Shown: piece after piece, positions 54,241 to 63,900 of the stretch
Layout: every line of letters begins with the position of its first letter
Numbering within the stretch: position 1 is the first letter of the stretch
Assembly: GCA_917880885.1 (NCBI GenBank)
Contig: OU862913.1
Span: 27,351,286-27,415,285, forward strand
Length of the DNA stretch: 64,000 nt
Direction: 5' to 3'
From: Limnephilus marmoratus
Lineage: Eukaryota > Arthropoda > Insecta > Trichoptera > Limnephilidae
Program-made: the position numbers and the translations under genes
Notes under the pieces: model-generated
The model's input: only the letters and a program-made list of their open reading frames with translations
The model's database searches: none
Told to the model about the DNA's origin: nothing

Positions 54241-55848
54241 CACCCGTATTCAGAGTCGATCCTTAAGAGCTATGCCGGTCATTTAAAAATATAGTCGATA
54301 GGTATTGTAACGAATGTCTTCTGTTCCACTCCGCGCTCCCCTCAGGGGAACTGAGCGAAAGGGACAACTGCATATCGGGCCGAAAATACCTAAATAAAAT
54401 CGTCAAAATCGATGTTTTGTATTCCCCATTTTTCTTCTCCAAAACTGGACCGATTTTATTTTTTTTTTCATTAACTGTATTAGAAGAAAATATTCTATGT
54501 CGATACGTTTTGATTTTTTAAAAAAAAAATTGTTTAGTTTGTATACTGAACGTCTTTTGACGGTGTTTAAATTAGGCAATTTGATTCATTTTTGGAAGGT
54601 CCTAACTTCTATAAGAAGTAAATTATCAAAAAAAGCAAAACGTACCGATATAGTGGTCAATATCTATATTATGCAAAAAAATGTTGCTCTAGGGTCAAAA
54701 TCCAGAGAGATAAACGGGGAATACGTTTGTATGTAAAATGCGCCGCTGGTATTTCCCTTTAAAGTTGTCAAAGTAAAGGCTCGACCTTTATTTAGTAAAG
54801 GTAAGAATCGTCCTTACCTTTAACGCTTCTATACAGAGTCCATACTTTGAACTTTCTTTACTAAGGTAGAGACCTAATTAAATGTCTATGCCGAAAGAAT
54901 GTTGTTACGTCATCCGAAACTTGTCGGTGTCCTGCTTTTTTTTGAAACAACAACGCCCCTTTTTGGCCAATCTGTGTATTTTTCTATGTTGGTATCTATG
55001 GATTTAATTCAAACGTCTGTCGGTTTGGTTTATTTACGCATCGGGTCAAAAGTCTCCATCAGTTCTTTCTAGTTTATTTATGGTTCCTTCTTTACTATCT
55101 CCTTCGACTTTCAACAATGAATTCGCGGATTGTGATTACGCCGAGCGAAAAGCAACGTTTGTTAGACTTATAAACAAATATTATTATTATTAAGTACGCC
55201 GTATTATTTATTAAAGCGTAATATGGAATGCATCACTGTTATCTTTCCTAACCGACATTGTTCTTTAAATTGGCTGCCACCGAGGTTACTAGAAAATGCG
55301 CCTTAAAACTATTTTCCACGAAACTCGGGTTATCACTAAAGAATTCACAGGTTTCTTAAAAAAAAAAACAAACTAATAATTAATTTTAGAAAGAGCAATT
55401 GATTTTATAGCGATTGATTTTGAGAATATATTTCAGGCACGCCTAAACAGAAACACTTTTCAAAAAAACGTGTGTTATGAGCGGCGAAGTCCAAAAACTT
55501 GTTAACCATTTCCATGATAATATCCATCTCCATTGTTTTGTGTCTTCGACAGCAACAATCCGGAACAAATTACCGACTTTGAAAGGCAAAGACGTACCCC
55601 TATTACCAACCTTAAGGTTGGACAGTTCAAATCCAAATGATGCTAGAGTGTCATCCTAAAGAATGCGCAGTTCCGTAGAAATTTTCGTAGAGACATCTCT
55701 GAATACAAATATTTTAGAAATCTTAAGGAAGGAGCTTCCTTATTAAGTGACGTCACACTGACCTTAAACGTGTCTCTGAAAATAAAACTATACATTTTAA
55801 AGGAAAGGAAGACTTCTTGAACTAAAGGATCGACTGTGAATACGGGTG
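54241..55848. mobile_element. TIR element with CACCCGTATTCA ends
   Basis: The left end CACCCGTATTCAGAGTCGAT is an inverted match of the right end (55822-55848), which is GATCGACTGTGAATACGGGTG. CCA lies on both sides. It is 1.6 kb. Inside, MNSRIVITPSEKQRLLDL (from about 55118, then a stop) and a 60-codon frame at 55477 are the only coding-like stretches, and no full transposase is present. Confidence 0.6.
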
Positions 55849-56012
55849 CCAGAGTCGTCGTCCCTCCTAGGGGGTGGGGCGACTCTGTGACTTCAACGCT
55901 GTGTCTTCAATATATACCATCTTTCAAAAACGGGTCACCCTGCCCAGACGCCCAGACATTGTGATTCTAAGCAAGGGCCTTGGTTAAAGGAAGTATCTGC
56001 CTTAGAACTCAC

Positions 56013-56180
56013 CGCTTATGACCAGATTACTCCGCACCAAACTGCCGCCGCATGCCTGCTCGAACTGGTTGTTTTTTACCCGGTGGAAGATGGCCACGTG
56101 CCAGGGGAACTGCTTTGCTTTCACTCCTCCTAGTCCCTCCCGCACGAGGGGCGTTGAAGCAATCGCTTCCAATCCGCACT
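56013..56180 (-). CDS. Exon 1 (visible): start of S1 protease domain, MSP-like
   Basis: This exon encodes a Cys-containing segment (PECGLEAIAS), an activation-site-like stretch (PLVREG), then KQFPWHVAIFHR and ACGGSLVRSNLVIS. The activation end reads LV..G rather than IVGG, with about 16 residues to FPW. That spacing is known for insect modular serine proteases rather than trypsin-like CLIP proteases. The acceptor is probably the TTTATATTTCCAG ending at 56181; another AG 30 nt upstream keeps the same phase and would add an acidic stretch (DDDNDF). The donor is AGCG|GTGAGT. The exon ends in phase 1 within the Ala of the VISAAHC motif, which exon 2 completes. The product would be secreted; its role in a proteolytic cascade is inferred from the family. 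Confidence 0.82.
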
Positions 56181-56280
56181 CTGGAAATATAAAGTCATTA
56201 TCATCATCCACTGTAGGCACAACCTCGGTGTAACTCTAAGGCCCTTCGCTCATGGAAAAATCAAAACCAAACTAAAAGTG

Positions 56281-56430
56281 ATTGTATTCTTAGAAGGAAG
56301 ACGGCCACTTGCCAGGGGAACTGATTTTATTTCACTTCTCCTAGCCCCCTCATCACGAGGGGGCTAGGAGGAGTGCAAATGAGTGCAACCGCTTCCATCA
56401 TCCACTGTAGGCCTAACTTTTGGCATAGCA
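56281..56430 (-). pseudogene. Decayed duplicate of protease exon 1
   Basis: On the plus strand this repeats the exon 1 sequence in the same order (GGAAGA.GGCCAC.TGCCAGGGGAACTG, then TCACT.CTCCTAG, CACGAGGGG, and CCGCTTCCA...CATCCACTGTAGG), with substitutions and a small palindromic expansion (CCCCCTCATCACGAGGGGG). It starts about 100 nt from the intact exon. The reading frame and the donor are not kept, so I read it as a non-functional local duplication. Confidence 0.55.
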
Positions 56431-56439
56431 TTTTGTATT

Positions 56440-57930
56440 GTCTTACACCCCATCAAGGGGGTGGACTAGACACATGACTGTGGATCAACTGAGGAGATGA
56501 CTCCCAATGCAGCCGCCGCATAACCCGCCCGCGCCTCCCCCGTCGCCATGAGCGGGCCTGAAGACCGACCGTAGTGGACCGGCGCCTTTCCGCTCTGCCT
56601 TTGGTGCCCCTATGCACACTTTTTTTCTCTAGGGTCTTCGGTTCTCTTTCCTCCTTTTTTTTTATTAAGTTAAAAGAAACATAATATTTCGCTTTCTTAA
56701 CTTAAATACAGAGCTTATATAGTACAGTAGTAAGAAGTAATATTTTTAATTTTGTTCCAACATTTTGAGTTTAAATAGTTTTTTTTTTAAATGTTTTTAT
56801 ATTATTTTCCGTTTTTAGGTTATCTGGAAGGAGATTATATATATGAACTCCCTCGTGACCAATACTTCTCTTGCCACTTTCAGTCTTGACAGTATTTGTG
56901 TACAATTTATTGTGTTGTCTAGTATAATGTTCGTGTACTTGTGATGTTTTTATAAATGTTGTGTTTGTGTGTATAAGTCCATTTTGTATTTTGTAGATTA
57001 AAAGACATATGTTATATTCGTACAATGTTCTTATTTTCAAAAGGTTCATATCCTGGTATAGTTTTTTTGTGAGAGTGTCTGGGTTATAGTTGAAGAGTTT
57101 TTTAATAACTTTGTTCTGTACTATTTGTAAGTCGTTTAAGTACGTAATGTATGTGTTTCCCCATGTTTATATTAAATAATTTAGGTGGGACTGGATTAAG
57201 CTAAAGTATAAGCCCCTCTTTACCTCTGTTGGTAGAAGATGAGCAATTCTACCAAATACACCAATTAATGGGATGATTTTTGTTTTCAGTTTTTCTACGT
57301 GTTGTTTAAATATTAAATGTTTATCAATATATAAGCCCAGGTATTTTTCGCTATCTAGGATATGTAGGTCTCTTTCTTCTATTTGTAATGGTTTATGCGA
57401 TGGTATTATTCTTTTAGGCGAGCTTAAGCTCATGTAACCGGTTTTATTAATATTTATTGTTAATATATTTTTTATAAGTCAATCGTTTAGTACATTAAGA
57501 TCCTTAATCTAAACACTCTCTTTGAGGGCCTACCGGGAAACCGGCTTAGGGGCGCGGATACCGAGTCTCGCTTGACTACTTATATTAAGTCATAATTTCT
57601 CATCATAATATGTTATCATATGATTCTATGAACTCTTCTTCCTTTGTATCCATAAACTTTTTTTCAGTTACATCTAGTGGCGGAGATGAGAGGTGATACT
57701 GTGAAATAAATAACTAACAATATGTACGCACTCGCATAATGCCTGCCAACAAAGTATACCCGGATATTGGAGGCCTATACTCATTTTAATAAAAGGTATC
57801 CCACGTGTACACTGTACGGTGAAGGAAGAAATCATCTATTTCCTTAGAAAGCCATGGAAAAGTGGTGAGCAACCTCCAATGTTGGCCTAACTTTTACCAC
57901 GGAGTAACTCTAAGGCCCTTTGCACAAGGA
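56440..57930. repeat. Duplicated segment (copy B), interrupted by a LINE
   Basis: Parts match 63180-63900 in the same order: CCCGCGCCTCCCC (56518 and 63288), TCTAGGGTCTTCGG (56626, and 63389 as CTAGAGTCTTTGG), GGCTTAGGGGCGCGG (57543 and 63454), and the exon-like stretch (57725 and 63710). The LINE at 56650-57500 is absent from the other copy. Whether this is a gene-internal duplication or a repeat family is open. Confidence 0.5.
56650..57500 (-). mobile_element. LINE I, ORF2 C-terminal part
   Basis: The minus strand reads MSLSSPKRIIPSHKPLQIEE, EKYLGLYIDKHLIFKQHVEK and LIQSHLNYLI, then a frame break, then MNLLKIRTLYEYNICLLIYK and YTRQHNKLYTNTVKTESGKR with IYNLLPDNLK. These are the LGV.ID..L.W..H, L..S.L.Y and R....Y..+.+YK blocks of a LINE ORF2 end. 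The catalytic block is absent. Confidence 0.75.
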
Positions 57931-57984
57931 GAAACCAATCAACCATCAGAGGTGCTCTTTCACCGGCGCCATACTGAGAGTTAC

Positions 57985-58308
57985 TTTTTTTACATTAGCT
58001 TCACACTAGAAGCCCTATAGAAAATGTTTATCCTCAAGGCCTACGTCATCTTTGGGGATGCTGTGTGAAGGGTCATTTGAGGAAAGGATTCAGTTAAAAT
58101 TCTGGGAAGGAAAAGGGTATGAGGGGTGGGTAGGAATCTGGAGTCAATATCTCCAGGAGTGACTGATGTACCCTTCTACTGCGGTCCAAGGCGATGTTCA
58201 GAGAGAGTCCTGCTGAAGAGGCCAAAAGGCCGTTTCCCTCAAACAGTAACTCCCGATACAGCCTACCACGCAGTTGGTGGGCACATGTCTCTACCGCCAA
58301 GACTCGGA
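57985..58308 (-). mobile_element. SINE-1, larger piece (split copy)
   Basis: The plus strand starts TTTTTTTACATTAGCTTCAC, continues GGGTAGGAATCTGGAGTCAA and ends at ACCGCCAAGACTCGG. The rest of the same copy resumes at 58817, after the foreign patch. Confidence 0.75.
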
Positions 58309-58816
58309 ATCAATGCGATAAAACAATGGCTTGGCAAAAATCTACTAACACTAAATATTGCAAAAACTAAATACATAAGATTCAGCTCAATTGTCAAAGA
58401 ACATCCTAGTTCTTACATCATACATACATGATAAAAACACATAAGCCTATCTGTAATTCAGATAATATTGATTCTAACTGCAATTGTGAAGCTTTGGAAC
58501 GTGTGGAAAACATCAAATATCTAGGCGTTATTTTAGACCATGGGTCGGCAACCTGCGTCTTGGTGCGGCCCACAAGATTTTCGCCGCAACGCACGCGACG
58601 GTCGATATCATACACAACGGAGTGAAAGGAAGCGAGAAAAGGGAGCGAAGGGATAGTGAAGGGGGAGCGATTTGCAAATCAACGTGATAGGTTTGCAAAG
58701 TGATACCACACTGAAAATGGTTTTTACAGGAAAAACTTGGTGAATTACTATGGGGGTTACTATTCTAACTACAAGGAGATAAAATAGTTTGCTAAGCAAA
58801 TAATTACCATAACGGG
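58309..58816 (+). repeat. 508-bp patch copied from 59574-60080
   Basis: It spans LINE J (GGCTTGGCAAAAATCTACTA; VENIKYLGVILD) and the left end of the hAT element (CATGGGTCGGCAACCTGCG). It is almost identical to 59574-60080 and contains the junction between those two elements. It replaces about 25 bp of the SINE-1 copy. The ends do not fit transposition. Confidence 0.8.
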
Positions 58817-58925
58817 AAGAACCCGGGCACTGCTACTAAGTTACGAAACTTAGCAAACCGTTTGGGGGGACCCACGGTAGAAGTGTTGTTTATCCAATAA
58901 ATGGTTCCTGGGCAGTGGTACTACT
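58817..58925 (-). mobile_element. SINE-1, 5' end of the split copy
   Basis: AACCCGGGCACTGCTACTAA, TTATCCAATAAATGGTTCCT and GGGCAGTGGTAC continue the copy of 57985-58308. Confidence 0.7.
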
Positions 58926-59109
58926 TTGGAACGTGCAGCAAAAAGTAACTCCTTGTTAATACATCAGAGTAGATTTTTTTCACTCTCCCGTGATTTTTCT
59001 CTGTTAACGGCTATTTACAAAATAAGATGGATTTAAGCAAGTAACAGTTTATGATAATACCTGTAGAGTGCTGAGTACTTTCTCAAAAATTATAGAAAAA
59101 ATAGATAGA

Positions 59110-59805
59110 GTAACTAAGTGGAGAGCCAAAAACTTGGAAATATTAGTTCGGCTTTCGGCCGGGGACAGGAACGGATGATGCCATAGCGCAACTTACAGAA
59201 CATATTTATGGAAAAATAGATCACAGTAAGAAAAACGTCGCACTGTTCTTAGACTTAGCCGAGGCTTTTGATATAATTTCTCATAAATTACTCCTCAAAA
59301 GATTGAAAAATATTGGTATTCCCTACGAATGGTTAAAGAGTTACCTAACGGGTCGAAGCCAGCAACTCAAAATGGGCAAAACAGTGTGTAACTTACTAGA
59401 CATTAACTTTGGGGTACCACAGGGAAGCACACTGGAACCTCTTCTATTTATAATTTACAAAAATGAGTTATGCGAGCTAACAGTAGGCGGAAAAATTATT
59501 ATGTACGCAGACGATACGGTAACTATATTTGAAGGAGATGATTGAACTCAAACTCATAAACATGCTGAAAGTGGAATCAATGCGATAAAACAATGGCTTG
59601 GCAAAAATCTACTAACACTAAATATAGCAAAAACTAAATACATAAGATTCAGCTCAATTGTGAAAGAACAACCTAGTTCTTACATCATACATACATGATA
59701 AAAACACATAAGCCTATCTGTAATTCAGATAATATTGATTCTAACTGCAACTGTGAAGCTTTGGAACGTGTGGAAAACATCAAATATCTAGGCGTTATTT
59801 TAGAC
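59110..59805 (+). mobile_element. LINE J, reverse transcriptase
   Basis: The plus strand reads FRPGTGTDDAIAQLTEHIYG, VALFLDLAEAFDIISHKLLL, GVPQGSTLEPLLFIIY and IMYADDTVTIF (catalytic YADD, about 59502-59513), with one break near 59545. It continues WLGKNLLTLNIAKTKYIRFS and VENIKYLGVILD. These are standard RT blocks of the Jockey-like LINEs. The hAT element interrupts it at 59806, and it resumes for a short piece at 60796-60905 (VRVRKFIYTFLALGNII). Confidence 0.82.
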
Positions 59806-60795
59806 CATGGGTCGGCAACCTGCGTCTTGGTGCGTCCCACAAGATTTTCACCGCAACGCACGCGACGGCCGATATCATACACAACGGAGTGAAAGGAAGT
59901 GAGAAAAGGGAGCGAAGGGATAGTGAAGGGGGAGCGATTTGCAAATCAACACGACAGGTTTGCAAAGTGATACCACACTGAAAATGGTTTTTACAGGAAA
60001 AACTTGGTGAAATACTATGGGGGTTACTATTCTAACTACAAGGAGTTAAAATAGTTTGCTAAGCAAATAATTACCACGCTTAGTAATTTGTGAGCAAGCT
60101 TTTTCAATTCTGAATTATCGAGAATACATTTAATGGTTTTCGGATTCACATTTAGATGCAATACTAGGCGACTCTACTTCAAAAATGCTAATATAAGAAA
60201 ACTTGCAAGTCAAATATAACCACAAATATCTCATTGATTTTATTAACTACAATAAATGTAAAAATATAAAATAAGCGTTTTATTTTTAAAACTAAAATAT
60301 TTGTACACAAATATTCCAGGTTTTTTTACAATAGTTCCACACAGGAGGCACTGTGGAAAATAATTTCCCTCAGGGCCTTTGACAGCTTAGGCGATGCCTT
60401 GTCTTTTTAAGGAAAGGAAGGATAGGAAGTTCTGGGATGAAAAAAGGTATGAGAGGTTGGTAGGAATCTAGGTGTCAGTGTGTCCAGGAGTGTTGGACGT
60501 ATGAATCAATCCTTCCAACTGCAGTGCAAGGAGATGAGTCGAAAGAGTCCGGCTGGAAAGGTCAAAATGCCTCCTTCTACCAGTCTCTCTCGATCCGGCC
60601 CACCACGCAGCAGGTGGGCAGATGGATCCGCCGCCAAAACCTGGACATACCTCAATCCACGAACCATGATCCCGGGTACCCCTGCTAAGTCATCAAATAT
60701 CAGATACACTGTAATGACATTCGACCCAAATACGGCCCGCACTAATCCCCACATAAAATATTTGGCCTTTTTACAACAAAGGTTGCCGACCCATG
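59806..60795. mobile_element. hAT element inserted in LINE J
   Basis: The ends are CATGGGTCGGCAACCTGCG and AAAGGTTGCCGACCCATG. The 8-bp duplications TTTTAGAC (59798-59805) and TTATAGAC (60796-60803) match at seven of eight. It is 990 bp, with no transposase, and includes a SINE-1 copy. Confidence 0.85.
60322..60700 (-). mobile_element. SINE-1 copy inside the hAT element
   Basis: TTTTTTTACAATAGTTCCAC, a damaged hairpin, TCAATCCTTCCAACTGCAGT, CGCAGCAGGTGGGCAGATGG and a truncated end (GCTAAGTCATCAAATATC). The GGCGGTACCC end is missing. Confidence 0.7.
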
Positions 60796-60905
60796 TTATA
60801 GACCCAATCATCTCTAGTGGAAATATCAAATCGTCAACCTTTCAGTAAGGGTAAGAAAATTTATTTACACATTCCTTGCATTAGGAAATATTATTAAATA
60901 ACAAG

Positions 60906-60964
60906 ATCTACCAAAAATATATTTCGAATTGTGCATTGTGCAACCCTATCTTAAGGGCCCGCAA
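60906..60964. other. Short unassigned spacer
   Basis: Between LINE J and the CT-rich retroposon; nothing recognisable. Confidence 0.4.
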
Positions 60965-61495
60965 CCCGGATTTCTACCGATTTATTAATACTAGCTGGTT
61001 CCCGGCATGCGTTGCTATGCCATTTAACAAAGAAATTGTTTCTCCCTGCGTGTCCTTTCCCATTCATTCCGTTACCCTTCCACCTTCCATTCCTCTCCGC
61101 CTCCTCCACCTTCCATCTCCCCAGTCCACTTCCCCCTTTACCCCGTCCCGCGAACCCCCCTCCCGAGTTCCCCTCCCCCCTCCGCAAGCCTCCTCCCCGA
61201 GTTCCTTTCCCCCTTTCCCCCTCCCTCCTCCCCCCCTGCATTCATTCCCGGTGCATTTGGTTTTCAAGCAGCTCGAAATAGTGCCAATAGTTATATAATA
61301 ATATTGCAATTTTTTTATACAAATTTCATAATGCCAGAGCTCACCTATACAAACCTTGTCCTGACAGTAACGAACACAAAACAAAAAGAATTATCCAATT
61401 TGGTGCAGTCGTTCGGAAGTTATGCGCGTACATACATTCCGGCGATTCATTTTTATTTATATAGATAGATTATATAGATAGATAGATAGATTTCC
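60965..61495 (+). mobile_element. Retroposon with CT-rich body and (TAGA)n tail
   Basis: It starts near TACTAGCTGGTTCCCGGCAT. The body is CT-rich (61020-61250). The tail has TTGGTGCAGTCGTTCGGAAG, TTATGCGCGTACATACATTC, TTTTTATTTATATAGATAGA and then TAGA repeats to about 61490. This tail is a common arthropod LINE/SINE end. The same body occurs inverted at 9565-9900. Confidence 0.65.
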
Positions 61496-61844
61496 ATAAA
61501 ACATGGTAAGTTTTAAAGTTCTTAAAAAAATATATGTTATTCTTGAAAATAATATCTAGACTTTGCCCGCGTCGAAACGCAAATTATATAAAATTCCCTC
61601 GATAGAAAAAAATCGCAAAGTATGCTCCAAAAATTATTATTAACACGTTTGTTTCAGTTATTTTACAAGTTATATGTATGAAAAAATTCACAGTGTTTCT
61701 TTAAATGCTGTTTAAGATAATGCCCGTGAGATTTTTGCTCTATTTTAAACGAGTCGTGTTTTATTAAACATTTTCGCATCGATTTTGTCGCTGTAAATGT
61801 TAGCGCTCTAACATTCGTTATTTCGTATCTCTCCATCTTCTTCT

Positions 61845-62035
61845 TTTCGATCCCGGTTGCAGAGCTTTAACGTATGGTCGTATTGGTTGGGGAGCGTCAG
61901 GTAGAACAATTTTAGATCCGCTTGTGAAGGCCCAGAAATCCATAATTAGAGTGATTATGCTTAAACCCTAAAGGTTTTCTAGCGATCACTTCTACAAAAA
62001 AAATTATGTAGGTACTTGGTGTTCGTCAAAACTAC
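61845..62035 (+). mobile_element. LINE fragment (ORF2 end)
   Basis: The plus-strand reading gives LTYGRIGWGASGRTILDPLV, KAQKSIIRVIMLKP and, after a stop, RFSSDHFYKK. This is the YG.IGWG...QK.IIR.I block of a LINE ORF2. It directly precedes the Copia piece. Confidence 0.65.
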
Positions 62036-62044
62036 ATAAAAAGT

Positions 62045-62437
62045 TTTATTATGTGGGATATGGACATAACACATCTAGACGTGACAACAGCTTTTTTAAA
62101 TGGACATTTAAAAGAAAATATTTACATGTCAATTACACGAGATTTTGTAAATAAGCAAATTAGAAAGGCCTTGAAATTAAAAAGAACTTTATTATACAGA
62201 CTGAAACAGTCTGCTTTAGTCTGGTATGAAAAAGTGAAAGATTGTTTTCTTAACTTTGGTTTTAAAATAAGTAAATTTTAACCACGCTTGTTTACATTTT
62301 TTTATGAGGATGTCAAGATTATTGTAGCTGTAGATATATGTTGACGATTTATTAATTTTTTCGAATAGTTTTGCAGAAACAAAAAAATTTAAAAATGTAT
62401 TAAGTTCTAATTTTAAATTAAAAGAATTAGGTTCTGT
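62045..62437 (+). mobile_element. Copia-type reverse transcriptase, left part
   Basis: It reads MDITHLDVTTAFLNGHLKEN then IYMSITRDF, and LLYRLKQSALVWYEKVKD (the LYGLKQ..R.W motif). After a stop comes VDDLLIFSNSFAETKKFKNV, whose DD is the catalytic pair, then FKLKELGSV. It is the only Ty1/Copia sequence I see in the window, and it is split by a MITE. Confidence 0.8.
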
Positions 62438-62600
62438 AAGGCTACGTCCGCATAGGCAGGCGGCTTGCTTAGCGCCTAGAGCCTAGATAGGTAGTAGATC
62501 GATGGATAGCCGCTTAGCGTGTATCCAGGTAAACCAACGTGTTGGTTTTTTGCCATTAGGCTCTAGGCGCTAAGCCAGCCACCTGCCTGTGCGTAGCCTT
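62438..62600. mobile_element. Fold-back MITE inserted in the Copia RT
   Basis: The arms are AAGGCTACGTCCGCATAGGC and, inverted, TGTGCGTAGCCTT. Both arms also share TTAGCGCCTAGAGCC as an inverted pair. It is 163 bp. The Copia reading goes from GSVR to YLDMRISVN across it. Confidence 0.75.
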
Positions 62601-62835
62601 AGACGTTACTTAGACATGCGAATTAGTGTAAACAGAGAAGTAGAAGGAGGAATATATAGAGCAATTATTATTAAGGTTAGATATGTCCAATTGCAAAACT
62701 ATAGATACATACTATTGAGAGTAAGTTGAACATAGCAAAGGCTGAAAATTGTGTAGTAAATATTCCATTTCAAAAGCTAATTGGAAGCCTTATGTATTTG
62801 GCAATTTTGACTAGAACAAACTTGTAATATTCCCT
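62601..62835 (+). mobile_element. Copia-type reverse transcriptase, right part
   Basis: Resumes as YLDMRISVNRE and, after breaks, PFQKLIGSLMYLAILTRT, the (K)P..+.IGSLMYLA.TRPD block of Copia RT. It is damaged. Confidence 0.65.
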
Positions 62836-63179
62836 TAGTATGCGAACAATTTCTTTTCTATTTTTATTTTTACATATATTTTTTTTATTTTTTTTTCCTA
62901 TTTATTTTAACAGACCACTCCCATGTACTGTATGCTTCCATATAATAAGTTATCACTATAATGGAATATTCTTGATTACCTCGCACTTTGTGTTCTCTTT
63001 TACTGAGAGCACCTACAGTAGCCACTTCTGCTTCCTTTCTTACCGTTTCTATTATTATATTTTAATTAGTTTTTTTTGTTTTGTGTACTTGATTTTTATT
63101 GGTTTTGTAATTGTTTATTGGGTACCCGGTTAACATTGCAGCGGAAAAAATCTTTAGAAACTCCCAGAGACGAAAGCTG
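62836..63179. other. T-rich stretch, no gene recognised
   Basis: A plus-strand frame of 97 codons (62840-63133) is almost all Phe/Leu/Ile/Ser, an effect of the T-rich composition. No signal peptide or family motif is visible. Confidence 0.4.
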
Positions 63180-63900
63180 AACCAGCGTTATGTCTCGTCC
63201 ATATCCCCACTATTGGGGGTGGATTGTGACCCCGTCCCTGCATGCGGATACTGGAGAGAAGCCGACCCGGAGCGCTGTCTCATGGATCGCCCGCGCCTCC
63301 CCTGGGGAGAGGTGTGGGTCGTAAGGGTGTCTCGCGCGAGTAAGGGGACCCTCCGCCCTGCCTCCGACAACCCGACGCTGTCCTTCCTAGAGTCTTTGGG
63401 GTTCTGCCACCCACTTCCAAATACCCGTGTCGTCAATGCATCACCGGGAAGTCGGCTTAGGGGCGCGGAAACCGACCCTCAAGCAAGACTTTCCTGAAAA
63501 CATGCACCTCTCAACAGGACTGCCGGGTGTATCTGTGACACACCCCCCTTCCTACCAGCATGCACATGAAAATTGAGTGATGTCTTTTATGTACAATAAA
63601 CTGGCAGGGTAGGCATCCCGCCACTTGAAAATTTTATTTATCCCCTCTGCTTTTCCCCAAAGAAAGAGGTAATGAATATATTTATTTAATTATTTAATAC
63701 TAACCTGTAGGTACATATAAATCACTTGCATAGTGCTCGTTAACACCGTATGCGGGGACATTGGGGGTCTAGCTTTGTTTAAATTAAATGTAGAGACGTT
63801 CAAATAAAAAAAATAGCTTCCTCGTGAGAGCCCTGAAGGAGTAACCATAAGTTACTTATACCGGGGCGGGTATGCGGTGGAAACCTCCAGTATTCCCTTA
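63180..63900. repeat. Duplicated segment (copy A), uninterrupted
   Basis: GC-rich (63190-63480) with words that recur in 56440-57930, and the candidate exon near its end. It has no LINE insertion. Confidence 0.45.
63705..63768 (-). CDS. Candidate upstream exon of the modular serine protease gene
   Basis: A 64-nt open stretch on the minus strand lies between an AG (weak pyrimidine tract) and a good donor, ACAG|GTTAGT. Read in the open frame it encodes about 21 residues, including NVPAYGVNEHYASDLYVPT. It ends in phase 1, the phase the first protease exon near 56.2 kb needs. A diverged copy of the same stretch lies near 57.7 kb with the NVPAY and ASDL regions damaged. I do not recognise a domain; by position it would be the segment just before the catalytic domain. 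This is a phase-based inference, not a homology call, and a chance open frame inside a repeat is possible. Confidence 0.3.

Noticed and set aside
60936..61298. Pro-rich frames on both strands
   Set aside because: Same low-complexity retroposon body; no recognisable protein.
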